Numbered from the stretch's first letter, positions 10,661 to 24,429 are shown. The stretch is DNA of 64,000 bases from Strongylocentrotus purpuratus (GCF_000002235.5 NW_022145596.1:3840352-3904351); one strand, 5' to 3'. A program made the numbers and translations. The notes: a model not told the origin generated them from the sequence alone.

Positions 10661-13600
10661 TTTGGACATTGCTATTTGGTGCCTTGTCAAGTCCTGGTTT
10701 TATTTATATCATCACAGAATGAACGATTAGAAAGACAGATCATCACAGATGTACAGATGCTGTTTTAGTAAAGGCGATGTAGGAGATGATCTTCATGTTG
10801 GTACTTAAGATGAAAGCCTTAATGATCATAATGATACTGATAATAGTAGTAATCCTACCAATGATCAAACTACAATGATAACGCTTACCAAACTATGGTA
10901 ATGGCCGAGGATAAACGGTAGTGATGTTGATGGCTGTCAAGATGATGGTGATGACATGTGAGTGACAAAGGAGACAGATGAGGATTATAATCACTGAGAT
11001 AAAACTTAGAATATCAATAATCTTCTGCCTTAAGAAGAGTGTAATTAAAACCCAAGTAAAATACTTCTGAAGCACCCAAAGTGTTTCACCATCACAATCA
11101 GATCCCCTCTTCCATCTTCTACCAAATCTTCTACAGATTTCTCAACTAATCCTAAGCAATGTTCATCACTACCACATCACCGTCTTCAATCTCAAGCATC
11201 ATTGTGTTCTGATGGCTCCTGGAGAATGGGGTTAGAATCTCTTTCATCCCTTGGAGCAAGTTCAGGAGCTTCCATCTAGCCATTCCACAGCTTGAAACCC
11301 CATCAAGTAAGACCAATAGGTGATCACAGGTAAGACCGGTGTTTAGGGACTTTCAACTAATTGGTTTGCTGGGATTTAGAACTAATTTCTAGCCTGGGAT
11401 CTCCAGGGAGGACTACTTGGCGATCAGGGTCAAGTCACAGTGAAGGTCTTTATGGTAGCTGCGTAAATATCACATAGAATCCCAACATTGGAAACGTAAA
11501 GAGTACAAATAAAAAAAGACCATTCTAGAAAACAAAGGACGCATAGAAAAGGGGTTTTCTACATTAACAGTGTAAAACTTGATATATTACTATTGATAAA
11601 ATATGCATGTGATGTAAACCAAATGAAGAAAGCATCTGTAGAAAACAAGACTCTGTGCCTACAAACAAGAAGATAAAATTGTCTTTAAACCAAATCTCAA
11701 ACTTCCATTTACCTTATCCATGAAAATAATATTAGAAGTGAACGCTGTTGATGTGAAAACAGCAAGAATTAGACTTAACAAAAGACAGGAAAACAAAAAT
11801 AAATTGGAAAAAGTGTAATGATGTATTTTCCAGCAGCACTGCTAATTACTTAATATAATCATCATATTTGCACTCACAAACGAGAGTATCTTGACATCTC
11901 CCTAAGATACCATCTGCGTGCATTATCAACGTTTTGTTTTTGCCTACCCTAACCCGGCTTCGGCACGTTCGGCTCTTAATTATGCATTAACTGGCAAATC
12001 CTTTTCCCAATGACTGTTTTGACTTTCTGTAGATAGTCACAATATGCAGAAGTATTAAGCTATATTTGCATTACACACTTATATGTAGGAAGTCACTTGG
12101 TAATAATAATATGAAAAAAATCACTTGTAAGTAATTCAAAACATTTCAGCACCTTGCTACAAACCTTTGTATAAACAGAGAAAGATCTAAAAAGTTGATG
12201 TACTACATGTAAGTGTTGTCTTTGTACATTGACACTTCATTACAACACCAAAACCTCAATTAGAAAAAATTCTTTAAACAAAATTGTAAGTCATCTACAG
12301 TATATACGCATTTTCCAGTAAAGCTGCTGACAAAGGGCAGATGTGAATTAAGAAAGAAAAAAACAACAACACCAATTTGGTACCTGAATATACTGCAAAA
12401 TAACTGAAGGGAACAATAGACCCTTTTGTCAACAGCAGCCAATTCCTCGATTCTTTCTCTACAAATGACAAGGATAATCAAAAATACAGCTAACATTTAC
12501 CCAGAGCTGGCAGCGTGCTGTAACGATTTAATGAAACCGCTTGGAGAAGAGACATCTGGAGAAGATATCACTGAAGAGAAAATGAAAAGAGAGGCAAGTT
12601 CTTACACTCCAAAACGGCTCAATCACATTCACGTGCGGAAATATTCCTGGTAATCACTCCCAATTGAGGGTTGATGTGCGTCTGACGAGTGGAGAGAGAG
12701 AAAGTGTGGGGTAGATGAAGGCGAGTGAATACCCATACCAGCTACGATCAACAGATTGCGTGTATGACGATGCTAGCTCCTATTGTGATGGTTTAATAGG
12801 TGGACGATCTGCACTTTTTGATTGTCTGAAACATGCCTTCGCGCAATTCAATGATCTTGACAATGAAGTGATGCTCAATTCAAGCAGTTTTTTTTTATTC
12901 AATACCAAATGGACAGGTATACTTGTAGATAGTAAATTGTAGACTTTTATTATTCACACCACGAGATGATAATTTGTCAGTGTATGCAGCATTCTTGAAC
13001 CATTTTAGAGTACGCATAGCTGGAAATACAGGAAGCAAGTAATTGAAAGTGGGTGTTTGGTGTGGAAAACCTAAGCATGAAAAAAAAGTAAAAGGAAAAA
13101 AGGCTATATGAATCTGCCTGTCAACATATTTGATTTTTGGTTTCTTCAAGTGCTAAACCTTCTTCAAAATATAATTATTTTCAAGATGTATAGTGAAGGC
13201 TACAATACTATTCCTTTTTTGTGCCTCATTGGCAAAAACTTGAATTTTCAGATGCAATTTTTGAGATTGAAATACAACTAACAAAATGCCCTTGAATATA
13301 TTAATAAGAAGTGTGAGAACTGCAACTTCATCACACAAATACGATCTCTCCTAAGACTTCAAATAGAATGACTTACAGAAAATATTCTTGCGTGTCCATA
13401 CCAAATAACATAACTGTCAAGTCTATCATAACAACCTCATTGAAGGTAAAGCACGGGTAGGGGGCAATGGTGGAGAATGGCAGCTGTTCATAGCAAGAAA
13501 AAGCACAAGTGTTCCCCACTTAACATCTTGGAAATGATGAGTTAGTAAGTAGATGGTGTCTGACTGGAGCATCACATAACAAAGACACATCTTTCTTCCT

Positions 13601-16600
13601 CTCAGACCAAATTCTCTGATGACTAAATGTAATTGGTATGTGAACCTGTTCCTGTCTATCCGTCTATCAGTCACCAAGGGCTACCTGGAAACCAGGTAAG
13701 ACTGGTGGCCCTTCGCCGTAAGCCTACCAGTCTCTCCTGATGAGACTGATCAATCGGTAATTCTGATTGGCTGATGAGTCACGGTCAAATCTAAGTCTGC
13801 TATCATTTGCCCCATGAGATCACGCCGTTTTCGAAAACAGCTTTGTAATCGTCGCCATCATCAGTTCCATAAAACCTCATGTAATAAATCGCTTTGGTCT
13901 GAGATGGTTGTCTGCATCATCGGGGCGGTGTACGAGTATAAATCTCCAGCGCCACCGCACCAAGCGGCTGATTGGACGACCGAGGCCTCGCGATTTGCGT
14001 AATCTTAAGCGAGATAAACGTGACAGTTGAAAGGGTTGCTATCTAATGTACTTTGGGAAAGTAACGATATGACATTGGCAGTGAGAAAGGAAAATAGTTT
14101 GGTGATAATATATATCTAGGTGGACCATGTCATATGCTATCTGTTGACAGGTGGTCTCTTCCATTATAACGTGGGGGTGGAATATGTTCAGCAATTAGAG
14201 GCACATCCTAACCAAAGAAATATAATGATTATAAAAGAAATATCCTTTTCTTCACCACCTTTTTTTGTAACAAGTATGACTTTTTCATAAATATAGTCAA
14301 GAGAATACCTGTATTTGAATAAGGGTTTCAAGAAGTTGTCTTCTAAAGGAAAAATTTGTAGGATTTTATTGACGCTGAAATCAATGACAATCTTCCAAAC
14401 TGGGCTGAATAATTTCATATTTAAACAGAATGTCTATTACTGAAGATATCTCACAACCACATTGCCCTATTAAAGAAAAGATATGCACGCAACTTTTTTA
14501 TGTGAAATGACTAACCAGTATAAGCCTATAGGGCATAACATTGGATGACTTTGTTGAATCTAGTCCAAAGAATGGCATATACCTATTCCCTACATAATGC
14601 AGTTAAACATACAGCATGCTTTTGTGTCTCAACATTTTTATTTACCGGTAGCCATCATTTCAGTATGTTTCAAATAACTATGTATCACAATAAAAAGTCA
14701 TTTTCTCATTTCAATGTTATATTTCATACAAGTACCAAGGTATAATATGTAAAAATAAATATGTTTGTTGCAATGGATACTACATATTGGTGAAGTAAAT
14801 ATAAGGTCAACATGTAGGCCTAAACATTGTGTTTTCTCTTCACACCAGATGCATGAATATGCCAGCAAGCCATAGTTATAACATAAACTAGAAATATAGA
14901 AGTAATAAAAAGAAACAGAAATGAGTAAATTGCTTACATAGATGGTTATTCCATAAAAAAGAACCTGTAGCAAATTGAGGGGAGTTCCAAGGCAGTTCCA
15001 AGGCAGTACCAGGCAACGCAACGCTAACGAAACAATACACCACCGTGAACGCACAGAACGGTATACAATATCACAATCTCTACATAACACAGCAAGTGGA
15101 TGTCATTCCCTTTCAATTCTTGGCATTACTACAAACAGAGTATCTTCCTTCCACACCGAATGCCTACAGCGAAGAACGAACAAATCCCTGAACTCGCTGT
15201 TCTCCTTCCTTCCGAACTAACTCACTAGTTGTGTCTGGTAGACCGTGATTTTCCGTCCGGCCCGCTAGACTCCAAATCTGCACCAGGAGTTCAACTTGCC
15301 TGACTTGAGGGTAATGAAAGATTTACCTTTCACAAGAAAACAGGCACAGCTTCTACAGATGCCTGCATCTCTGTCCTACGACTTATCTTAATGGCAATTT
15401 AGATTTGAGATGTTTTTAATTGCAGTGGATGAAAAACAAGATTGATTGATAACGTGCATAGCATATCATCCCATACGTGAAGAGTCTGTGAGGCGAAACC
15501 AAGATCTCTCTAAGCTCGAGTTGAAGTTTCTGGCGGTGGTAGCTTGGTGTTACCTCTACACCCCCATCTAAGAGAATGGACGAAGCCCAGGACCATTTGC
15601 CCAAGTCCTGTTTTTGCGCCCTTCTCCCAGTCTGTGAGAGGTTGCAAGGGGGTGCATACCTGCGCCCAAATCACAGGTGATGACGGATATATTGCTATGA
15701 CTCATGGGAAGGGTTCAGTCTCCCTAACCCAGGAGGAATGCAGCAGATGCTGCTACCCTCTCTCAGATCCCCTTCAGGTACAAGACTGTACTAAAGAGGT
15801 GGACTCGTGGAAGCAGCGAAATAAGATGCCTTGCTATCAATGTAAAGAGATTATTAACGACTCCATCGTTTATATCTTTGGCACAACTGGGCTTGTTGTG
15901 ACATGGGAAAAATTATTCGCTGGAATGTTAATGGCCGCCTAAGCGACCAATCATGTCGCTCCTTCGTCAAGCTGGAGCATGTCCAAAACCTGTTGAGGAT
16001 TTCGACCTAAGATGACTAATAATAAAGAAATTATGGTTTCTCCGCGATCGTTAAAATGAGGTCTGGATAAAATTCAACGAAATAAACAAGTTTATTTTCT
16101 GTTTCATAATATTTCACCACATTTTACCTTACAATAAACAAACAAACATGATGAACCTTTGATCAATAAATAATTACACGGACAGTGATGAATCTTGTTC
16201 ATTGGTCTTACCATATTGATGAATGTCTTGTCACGCCTTGATGCGTCATTCCCACAATGTTCAATCTTTAGGTAACCTCAAGATCTCCAATAATTAATCA
16301 GAGGATGAGTAATGCTTCATACTTTCAATATTGTAATATCACCCTTCCCGTCAACTCACTTCATCAAGTAGCCGCAAAGAATTATTTGATAAGGGGTAGA
16401 CTTATCCATTTTAATGGGGAAAAATCAAAAACAAGTTTTGGGATTCTGTTTTTCAACCTGTCCTACAATCTCTACATGCGTGATTTTTCCTCTTCGAACT
16501 TTTTGCCCCTTTCCAGCAGTTTCTGGATAGAGACACAAAGGGGAAATAAACCAGAAATGTTTACAGAATATGTCTCTCATTTGTAGCTAAATCTGGTACT

Positions 16601-17575
16601 AAGCGGAGGTTAAGACCCAACTCAACATCCGACACATACACAGCGCCCAATCTGATGCCAGTTTGATTCAGAAGGGACTAAAGGTAAACAACGACACTAC
16701 CGATCATCTGACGCAGGCCGCTGCCGCGATGAAAGGCCCAGGACGGGACGGAAGGGAGCTGCGTAACGCAGGAATTCTCCTGCCGGCGGCTCGGCCACAG
16801 CTGATAATCCCCAACTCTGCTTGGAATGCCAACTGATTTGGTTTGGAGGGGTAGGGTTCGGACAACATTTGTGATATCTGAACACGTTAGATGTCTCATA
16901 TGCATACATGCATGCAGTCTCTAATACCAAGGAGTCGTCACATGGCTAATACAATCACACTCACATCTAATTCACCCTAAAACAGACTTTAATCATATTA
17001 GTATTACTATCATCACACAGTCTAAGCTTTTATTTCATTTTACATTAGGATTTTAATGCTTTTTTTCTTCATTTGATTTACTTTCTTTCTTTCTACTCAT
17101 TTGATTTACTTTCTCAAGTTTCTTTTTTTCTCTCTGTTGTACAACTCACTTTTTTGAAAGTTTATGCAAATACTCACTTTTCTTTGTGCCTTTCATATCA
17201 TCATGTTTATCACATTATAGTGACAAAATAAAAAGTCTATTTCTTCCAAGCTTTTTCCATTCCATTTTAAACTGTCATGGTAAAAGTAACAATTATTGGT
17301 TCCATTCATGTAGGATTATTCCAGGGAAATATTTGTTTGTCCTACTACATGAATGTTTAAGATGTAATTCTATTGGTAACCTGTGGGCCTGCTTGATGAA
17401 TATCATTTTTCAGAGAGGGATGGAGAGTTACATTTTCTCTGAATGTTACTCTTGAGAACGAGCTGGAACAGAGCAATTAACCACAACTTCTGGTAGGATT
17501 ACCATCTACACCATGACGGATAAGGACAGACTCCTCAGCTGTTTTCTTACAAATGAGTGTGATAAGAGTTGAGAT
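10660..17575. other. Non-coding stretch with GC-richer patches
   Basis: About 7 kb without a supported gene. Three patches are GC-richer than the surroundings: 13800-14005, 15540-15950 (132-residue open frame, Cys-rich near its centre but matching nothing I know) and 16690-16900 (two overlapping minus-strand frames of about 76 residues). At 14980-15020 there is a short direct repeat of GGCAGTTCCAA. None of the patches has a domain or paired splice sites that I could defend. Confidence 0.5.
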
Positions 17576-17579
17576 CATG

Positions 17580-18072
17580 AGGCGTGTCTGCACTATCTCG
17601 AGATTGCCAAATATCCAGCTATTTTGAACTATCCCGATCGAAACTATCCAGCTATTTGCGTCTTCATTAGACCGAAGTGGCAAATTAGCTGGATAGTTGG
17701 TCGGGATAATATCCCAAGATATCTCGGTCTAGTTTGCAAAATATCCTTCTATTTCCGAACTAGCGGGATAGTTTGCGACCGTCTTCATTAGACCGAAGTA
17801 CGGAGTCAATTATCCCGATCCCATCATGCACAACGATTTCCGGTTCGCACATGCGATCTATACCGCTCAGCGCTGACCTCGTAAACACTGACCTCGAGTA
17901 AACACGGAAAACCGCAAACTAGACCGAGATATCTTGGGATATTATCCCGACCAACTATCCAGCTAATTTGCTACTTCGGTCTAATGAAGACGCAAATAAG
18001 CTGGATAGTTTGCGATCGGGATAATTCAAATAGCTGGATATTTGGCAATCTCGAGATAGTGCAGACACGCCT
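17580..18072. mobile_element. Long palindromic MITE, foldback, AGGCGTGTCTG ends
   Basis: A 493-bp element whose arms of roughly 160 bp are near-perfect inverted copies. The left arm starts AGGCGTGTCTGCACTATCTC and the right arm ends with its complement. Inside, GATATCTTGGGATATTATCC and TTCGGTCTAATGAAGACG appear on the right arm with their complements on the left. The central ~170 bp is GC-richer and contains CTGACCTCG twice. No coding capacity. The inner motif TTGCCAAATA is shared with the AGGCCTGTCC copies at 5997, 29249 and 52356, which makes this a divergent relative. It should extrude as a cruciform. Confidence 0.9.
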
Positions 18073-18369
18073 AAGGAGTCTCAAAAACTTCTTGGTAACA
18101 ATAGAGGTCTAGGGATACATAGACATGTAGGCCTGGGGAATGGTTCTAGGTGATAGGTTCTCACCTGTAACTACTCATGCCAATGACCTTCTTTTCGCAA
18201 TTCAGACAAAGATTTTTTTACTTTTGTGCATGAAAGTTATCTTATCTCCTTCTTTTATTGTACCGGTATATGTTTTCTGTTTATTACTTTTTCTTTTTCA
18301 CTTTGTTTTCACTGATTGCTTATTCACCTTCTTTCTTTCCTCTCTTTCTCTTTTGTTGTCTTCCTTCCC

Positions 18370-18530
18370 TGCACCCCCCTCTCTCTCTCTCTCTCTCTCT
18401 CTCACATGTAATCTCTTACTCACTCTCTCTCTCTCTTTCAATCTCTAACTCACTCTCTCTCTCTCCTTTAATATCTCACTTTCTCTCTCTCCCACTCTCT
18501 ATTTCTTTCTCTCCACTTTACCGCCTAAAA
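18370..18530. repeat. (CT)n microsatellite cluster
   Basis: Several CT arrays are separated by CACATGTAATCT- and CTAACTCA-type spacers, so part of the block is itself a coarse tandem repeat (CTCACTCTCTCTCTC). The 213-residue frame 18258-18899 is read-through of this tract. Confidence 0.9.
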
Positions 18531-20250
18531 GATGCTAAATTCTTTGCTCAAATAAATGGCCTTCTCCTCCCTCCAGTAAATCAGAAGAAGATGGAAGAGG
18601 GGGTATATTTTCCTAATAACTGCAGCAATCACTCTGCAATGCTCCCTCTCCCTACTCCCCACTGGTGTCCATTATCCTCCACCCGGTTCTCCATCCCAGT
18701 CCCATTCCCCCAATCCCGTCCCGCTGCTAAAACTGTTCGACCCAAGACCTCTCACTCACTCACCACCCAGAGGTGCCAAGATTTCATTACTGGAGGACTA
18801 CATCTTGGCTTTGCCCTATCCCACATCCCTCCTTCCTCCTCGTCTCCTCCTAGTGATAGTTGGCCTCCAATTACCGCCTCTTTAAAGGCAATAATTTGAT
18901 CTTGACTGTGTCGGAAAGTGGATAATCTGCCAACATGTAGACAATGGACATGTTCACATATTCTCTATTTATGCAACAGGCACTAAAGATTAACAATATT
19001 CTTACAATATAGTGAATATCGACTTCTATAATGTTATTGTGGGTTTTCATCAAATTTTTATTTACCGGTATGTACTATGTGCATACTAACAATTACAAAG
19101 GATAATTCAAAATATCAGACCAAACAAATGACTTAGCCAGCTTGAAATACAGGCCTTTAGGACTATCAAAACAAATACATCACTTTCATAGGGTATAAAA
19201 TATCAGTAGCCCAAGCCAAGATTCATGACGACATTCACATTGCTTTTTATCCAATCAGGGTCCAACTTCGTCAAAAGTTCATCAATAAGTGCTATTTTGA
19301 ACACCTTTTCACCCTTACTTACTGATACATTTTAAAAGGGCAAAGAAACATATTATATACGCATCTCAATTTAAGTGTGAACACATTCCTGTTTGGTGAT
19401 GGGATCCATAACAGCAGATAATATCCTCATGTTGGCTTTTCAACAGAACTCCACATGGGTCTAATTGGGAAGGATCGCTAGGCCACTAATAGGCCCACCA
19501 ATGCCAAATATTGCATACAATATCAACTTTATCCTTGCTCTTTTTTTAGGTACCGGTATATGTATAAAGAAGTGAGATGGGGAACAAAACTATATTGGAT
19601 GCGGAAATTTAAATTGCACTTGCTATAAAATAAAACCCCTTTTCATTATTCTTTACCTTTCAGAGGGTTTTAGAAATCTCAAAATATCCCTTCAGGTTTG
19701 AAAGCCACACCGAAACACTTATAAGAGGAAAATGAGATAACAAGAAGATCCTGTGCTGCCATCTTGGCATGATAAAGAAGCTTTCAATCCATAGCATTAT
19801 AAAACCTGAAATCCATAGTGAAGTGAAACCTATCCTTCAGAACTGACATCAAATCCCTGTGAAGAATTTTCACACCTTCCTGATCTTTAAGAAAAATTAT
19901 ACGCAATTTTACACTACACAATGTAGTTCGGATCTATAAAGTTTGAAATAAATCCTTGATAATCAACTTGTTCAGGAATCATATTAGGGATCACATTATT
20001 TGAGTATGAATCCACTCTCCAAAAAGCTTATGAACCACTACTTTGGAATGAATTCCACTGTAATTTGGAATGGATTCAACTCCAAGAAAGTGATGCCTAC
20101 GTAACCCCTAAAAACTTCCACCCCTCTGCATGAAGTGAAATGGGCCCAAACAATCATTTTGGCATACTTCTAAATGGTCATAACAAAGCGATGCCACAAC
20201 CCCATAGAACTCACTCACAATCTACTTTTCATGATTAATGTGTCTTTCTT
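18531..20250. other. Non-coding stretch
   Basis: No supported gene. It contains two TACCGGTA palindromes (19063 and 19551) and otherwise AT-rich sequence. Confidence 0.5.
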
Positions 20251-20415
20251 AAAGGCCCACTGCACTACTTGTAGCTACTTGCGCCCTCTATATAACAAAC
20301 AATGCCTAATCGGTGACCATTGGTCCCCCATGATCCTCTTTTTCTTATGTTAACTGAGAGCTGAGTTGATGAGATAGCCACCTGTCCAGTGACCTTGCAG
20401 GGCGCTCTAATCCCT
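20251..20415 (+). repeat. Interspersed repeat, plus-strand copy, about 165 bp
   Basis: It begins AAAGGCCCACTGCACTACTT, passes through CTTGCGCCCTCTATATA and CCCCCATGATCCTCTTTTTC, and ends in TGACCTTGCAGGGCGCTCTA. A clearly homologous copy in the opposite orientation lies at 36029-36194 with scattered substitutions. No coding capacity. The class is unknown, and a SINE or MITE fragment is possible. Confidence 0.85.
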
Positions 20416-22520
20416 CCTGTAAACTATGGCAGATAAGCTTTAATCCATTCCGCACTTCCTTGTAATTTATCAGTATAAAGAATAGTTGATGCCAGGATAG
20501 AGTTATCACTTTCTTTATAATCATTTGAGTACTATCAAGATGGGCTTTTTGCAGATAAATTTAATAAAAAGATCCAGTCTGCATTAAAATTTAAGCTATT
20601 TGTCAAATCACTTTTGTAGCTTCCTGCCATTTATTAGTAAAATCTGTTCATTTCAAGGACTTTTATCTGAGAATTCAACTTTGACACAAGGGGGTTTAGC
20701 TCTAATGTAGAAGACATAGATAAAATCATTGTTGAAATATTTGCTCAATTTGCTCTATTTTGGGAGCAAAGGATTATTACAAGTTGATTTCAATGCCTCA
20801 ATTTAATTTGGCAACTTCATTTAAGAGGATCTATTATAACAATCTATTGAGTTAACATGACAGTTAAAGCACCAGGACACGGATGGGTTTTAAAAAAGAA
20901 GCATATGAATAAGTTTGAATGAGCTACTGTACAGTCCATTTATATTTCTGTGCAAAATGACTTATTCTTTATAGGAGCAAGGCACTGACAAAATGTTTGC
21001 ATCATATAAAAGAATTTGATGCATACTTAATTTGTAACCATTTTTAGGAATAAATTTGATTCTCAAACCAAAGGTAGAGTCATGTAGACAAAAGTATCTG
21101 TGGCAAGAAAAGTAGACAAGGCTTCCAATTTTGTAATTAACAATTAAATACATGTAGCATGCATGTTATGATATTTATATATTGAGCCTTATCTTGAATT
21201 TTGAACAAATCAACTTTAGTCACTTTAAAAATAAAGAATCATACAATAACCAATCATTTAAGAACCATGTTTTTAGACTAATCAAGGAGTCTTGGTCTAG
21301 AGAAGTTGAGGGGATTAAAGTGCGTACATTCTATTCAGATTGTGAAACATATATGCATCCATCCCATTTTGAGGAGAAAAGGAAGAACATGTGCATGCAT
21401 CCCATTTTAGCAGGGAAAGAAAATCATTCTTATGAGAGAGAAGGAATTAAGAGTCCATAACCAAGTCCATTAGTAATACTGGAAGTAAGAGTCGACTCTT
21501 TAATCGAACCCAAATGTCCCAATTGGGAACCAAAGCCAGGGCTATTTTCTTTCATATTGTATCAAAATACATTATAGACCGTATTTTATGAGCCCTCTAT
21601 GAGATAACTTGCATTAGCCAAGTCAAAATTACACATTGATGGCATCATTTTTATATCTTAGCTGTTCAAAAATGAAAAAAGTGAATGACAAGGATTGCTG
21701 TTGTTCAACAATACTAGAACCATCATCAAAGTCCTCATGATAAATATCTTTCTATGTTTTTGAATCAGGAAACAAAGTCCACAAAAATGTTCACAGATTT
21801 GACAGTGCAATGGGGATTGAATGACAGTAATTCCATCCTAGATTAACCCATCTCTCAATCTATCATTCTACATTTAACAAGGGTTTATCATTCCAAAAAC
21901 TAGCCATTTAGGAAGTTTGCACAAGCTATCTAAAGACAATTCTATATAAGCACATTGCGTACAGAAATAAATGGGTTTACTTTGAATAGGACTACAGCGT
22001 AAACTTAAGTGCTCTGTAAAACGGAATTTATGTACATGTAGCGTAAATACCTCTTGTGCAATTATTCATGAACAGGTTTTTTTTAATCCCTTCTGACAGC
22101 GCAACATAATCTAATTTCCTTTTCCCAATGTCGAGCCAAATGTGACATGTGTGTTTTTACAACAAAGACGCTGCATAAAAGTAGTGCGGAAAATTCTCTC
22201 ACACTTCTTTTTCATACTGGCATAATCCCACATAATTGATGTAGTATGTGACTGCTACAAGAAAGCCTAAGTACATAATCTGTTGTAAATGGGTTTATCA
22301 CACAATCTTTGTGATGTATATTCTACATGTCTGAATAGACCTCTGCTTTGTTATTATGTCTTTGTGATGAACACATTCCAGTGAAAAAAATACATGGAGG
22401 CTAGGGGCGAATTGGGACTCGCGGCGAATTAGCCCCCAAAAGACATAGAAGAGCCAAAAAAATTGCATAGAGTTCAATGTAAAACAAATTAAAGAGTGTT
22501 ATTTTCATGCAAGCAAACAC
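20416..22520. other. Non-coding stretch
   Basis: No supported gene. Near 21350-21420 the motif GCATCCATCCCATTTT / GCATGCATCCCATTTT occurs twice about 40 bp apart, each followed by a purine-rich run, probably an old local duplication. Confidence 0.5.
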
Positions 22521-22786
22521 CGGAGTGTTGGCTCAGTAAGTAGAGGGTCTGCCTCACAACCGGGAGGTCATGGGTTCGAACCCCGGCCGCGTCATACCAA
22601 AAGACGTTAAAAGATGGGAGTTGTTGCTACCTTGTTTGGCGTTCAACAATAAGGGGATAGAACAACGTCGATCTGGCGCTGCTCAGTGGCTGCCGGGCTC
22701 ACGATCAATTGGGCCAAAAGAATTTCCGTTTCGGTTTAATAAAATTTGGAGTGGACTATTAGGTTATTATTATTATTATTATTATT
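22521..22786 (+). mobile_element. tRNA-derived SINE with ATT tail
   Basis: The head resembles a tRNA gene. It has an A-box-like TGGCTCAGTAAG (22529-22540) and a perfect B box GGTTCGAACCC (22573-22583) at the usual spacing for an RNA polymerase III internal promoter. About 200 bp of unrelated body follow, closing with a run of ATT trinucleotides (to 22786). This is the standard build of a tRNA-derived SINE, which is mobilised by a partner LINE. The tRNA-like part is not a functional tRNA gene because the 3' acceptor half is replaced by the body. No clear target-site duplication was seen. Confidence 0.85.
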
Positions 22787-24355
22787 GAAAAGTAGCCCCC
22801 AAAATTTTTTAAGTATTTTTTTTCCCTTACACATTCATGGGCATTAGGGCAAAGATGCGAATAATACTCTATTAAATTCAACATAAAACCCATCCACAAA
22901 ATAAACAAGCAAAAAAAAAAACACAATACAACAAAGATAAAAACAACAGAAACAAAAAAGGAACTTATCAATTAAAACTACCTCCCCACAATAAACTCAC
23001 CGTAATACAAGCTGTCTTCGTCTCAGTTACTCCATGGCACTATCTCGGTCTGACAGCTTCTCGCTCTGAAAACAAGATCAAAGATGAAAAGAAAAGTTGT
23101 TTAAAACATGATTCATCAATACATGTAGGTGTTTATACCACATTCACATATTTGGATATCTTCATCACCTTCTGATTAAAACACAAAAGATCGATGCGAT
23201 TGATTTTTAGAGAATGGTTGAAGTGTCCTCGATGACCATAAAAACAGCCCACTCTTGGTTTGAAGTATGTTGCATTTACACCCTATAATCAATACCTGGA
23301 CAGGAAGTCCATTGGATGTACTTACAAGTGATTTTTCACCTCACCTGAAGACTTCAAAGAAAACCACAGCTGCGTTGCTATTCATCACAATATAAACATG
23401 AGTGGGGCACCATCAGCTTATCTCCTCTTGATCAATAGGACATACCTTTTGTTCTCCACAGGATTATCCCCCTCCTGACTTAATAGAGATTCATTGATCC
23501 CCCCCCCCCCCTATTTCTGAATGGAGCTGGCCAGCCTCAAATGATTGGAAAACAAAAGGCACTGGCCAGACTTCGGATTAGTCCATTCAAGCGCTGAATA
23601 TAGGGTGTATGATAGATGAAAGGTGAAGTGTGGTTCAAAAGAATGGTGCTGTCTGACTTCTGAGCATAATCCCCAGCTAGGGTCATTATCCTCTTGTCTA
23701 AAGACCCTATTGAATTGTTTTACTGTATTGGTATCAGAACATTTGCTAGCAGTCATTAGTCTTTTCATTCAGACTTCCTGTTCTGAAAGAACAATAAAGA
23801 TACTATATATACAAGGTACAAGTTAAAGTTTCATGGAAAAGCTGTGTTAATCTGATTGTCCAATTGCCTACATGTATTATGTAGCATCTCACTACCTTTT
23901 TAGGGAGTCTGCCGCTTCATTTCCATACCGGTATTCATAAGAATGCCCCTAACACAATAACAAAAAAACAAAAAACTTATCCTAAACAAATTCAAACAAT
24001 AACATTTAAATATCCTTTTTTTTAAACTAAGCAAGTGGAATGATATTAAAAAGTATCAACATGCTTTGCGTTTTTCCTTTGATGGCTAAATCTCCATCAT
24101 TTTGGAAGCCTAAATGCATTCAGGAAGGAAATGCTGGTCAATGAACTACTTCCGGGTGCGATTTAAATCACTTATGTCTTGTCAAAAACAATCAAATACA
24201 ACTTTTCTTGGAATCTTTTCAGGAACAGATCACACTCACCTTTCACCATACCCCCCCCCCCCAACAAAAAAGAATACTACATGAACTTTCATGTCTGTAC
24301 CTTTCCTATCGCACTTTGTATAAATGTATCAAGTATGTATTTTTCATCTTTTGCA
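22787..24355. other. Non-coding stretch with C13 and C12 runs
   Basis: No supported gene. Poly-C runs at 23499-23511 and 24251-24262. A TAGCCCCCAAAA motif just after the SINE tail resembles TTAGCCCCCAAAAG just before the SINE (22430-22442), hinting that the SINE sits inside another repeat. Confidence 0.45.
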
Positions 24356-24429
24356 CAAGCTGCGCCTTGAGCATTTGACTGTCAAGTGAATTTGGCACCT
24401 TATAAATCTTATGTATTATTATTATTATT
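24356..24429 (+). mobile_element. 3' tail of an L2/CR1-type LINE or its SINE
   Basis: GCGCCTTGAGCATTTGACTG, then TTTGGCACCTTATAAAT and an ATT trinucleotide run, is the typical 3' end of L2/CR1-clade non-LTR retrotransposons in aquatic animals. A short stem-loop (GCGCC..TTGGCACC-like) precedes the microsatellite tail. Only the 3' end is present, so this is a 5'-truncated dead copy. Confidence 0.7.

Noticed and set aside
13920..13985. TATAAAT and an ATTGG/CCAAT box in a GC-richer patch, suggesting a promoter
   Set aside because: The spacing is plausible only on the minus strand, and no exon or start follows it there. Too weak to call.
15544..15942. A 132-residue plus-strand frame with several Cys residues
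   Set aside because: The cysteines fit no zinc-finger spacing I know. The frame lacks flanking splice sites of quality and the peptide matches no family I recognise. It is noted only as a GC-richer patch.
16678..16930. Two overlapping minus-strand frames in a GC-rich patch
   Set aside because: Both registers are open over the same bases, so openness is explained by GC content. No paired splice signals.
18258..18899. A 213-residue plus-strand frame
   Set aside because: The first half is CT microsatellite read-through. The second half is Pro/Ser-rich by composition, with no domain and no splice context.
22525..22600. A functional tRNA gene
   Set aside because: The A and B boxes are present, but the acceptor stem and 3' half do not close into a cloverleaf and continue into a SINE body with an ATT tail.
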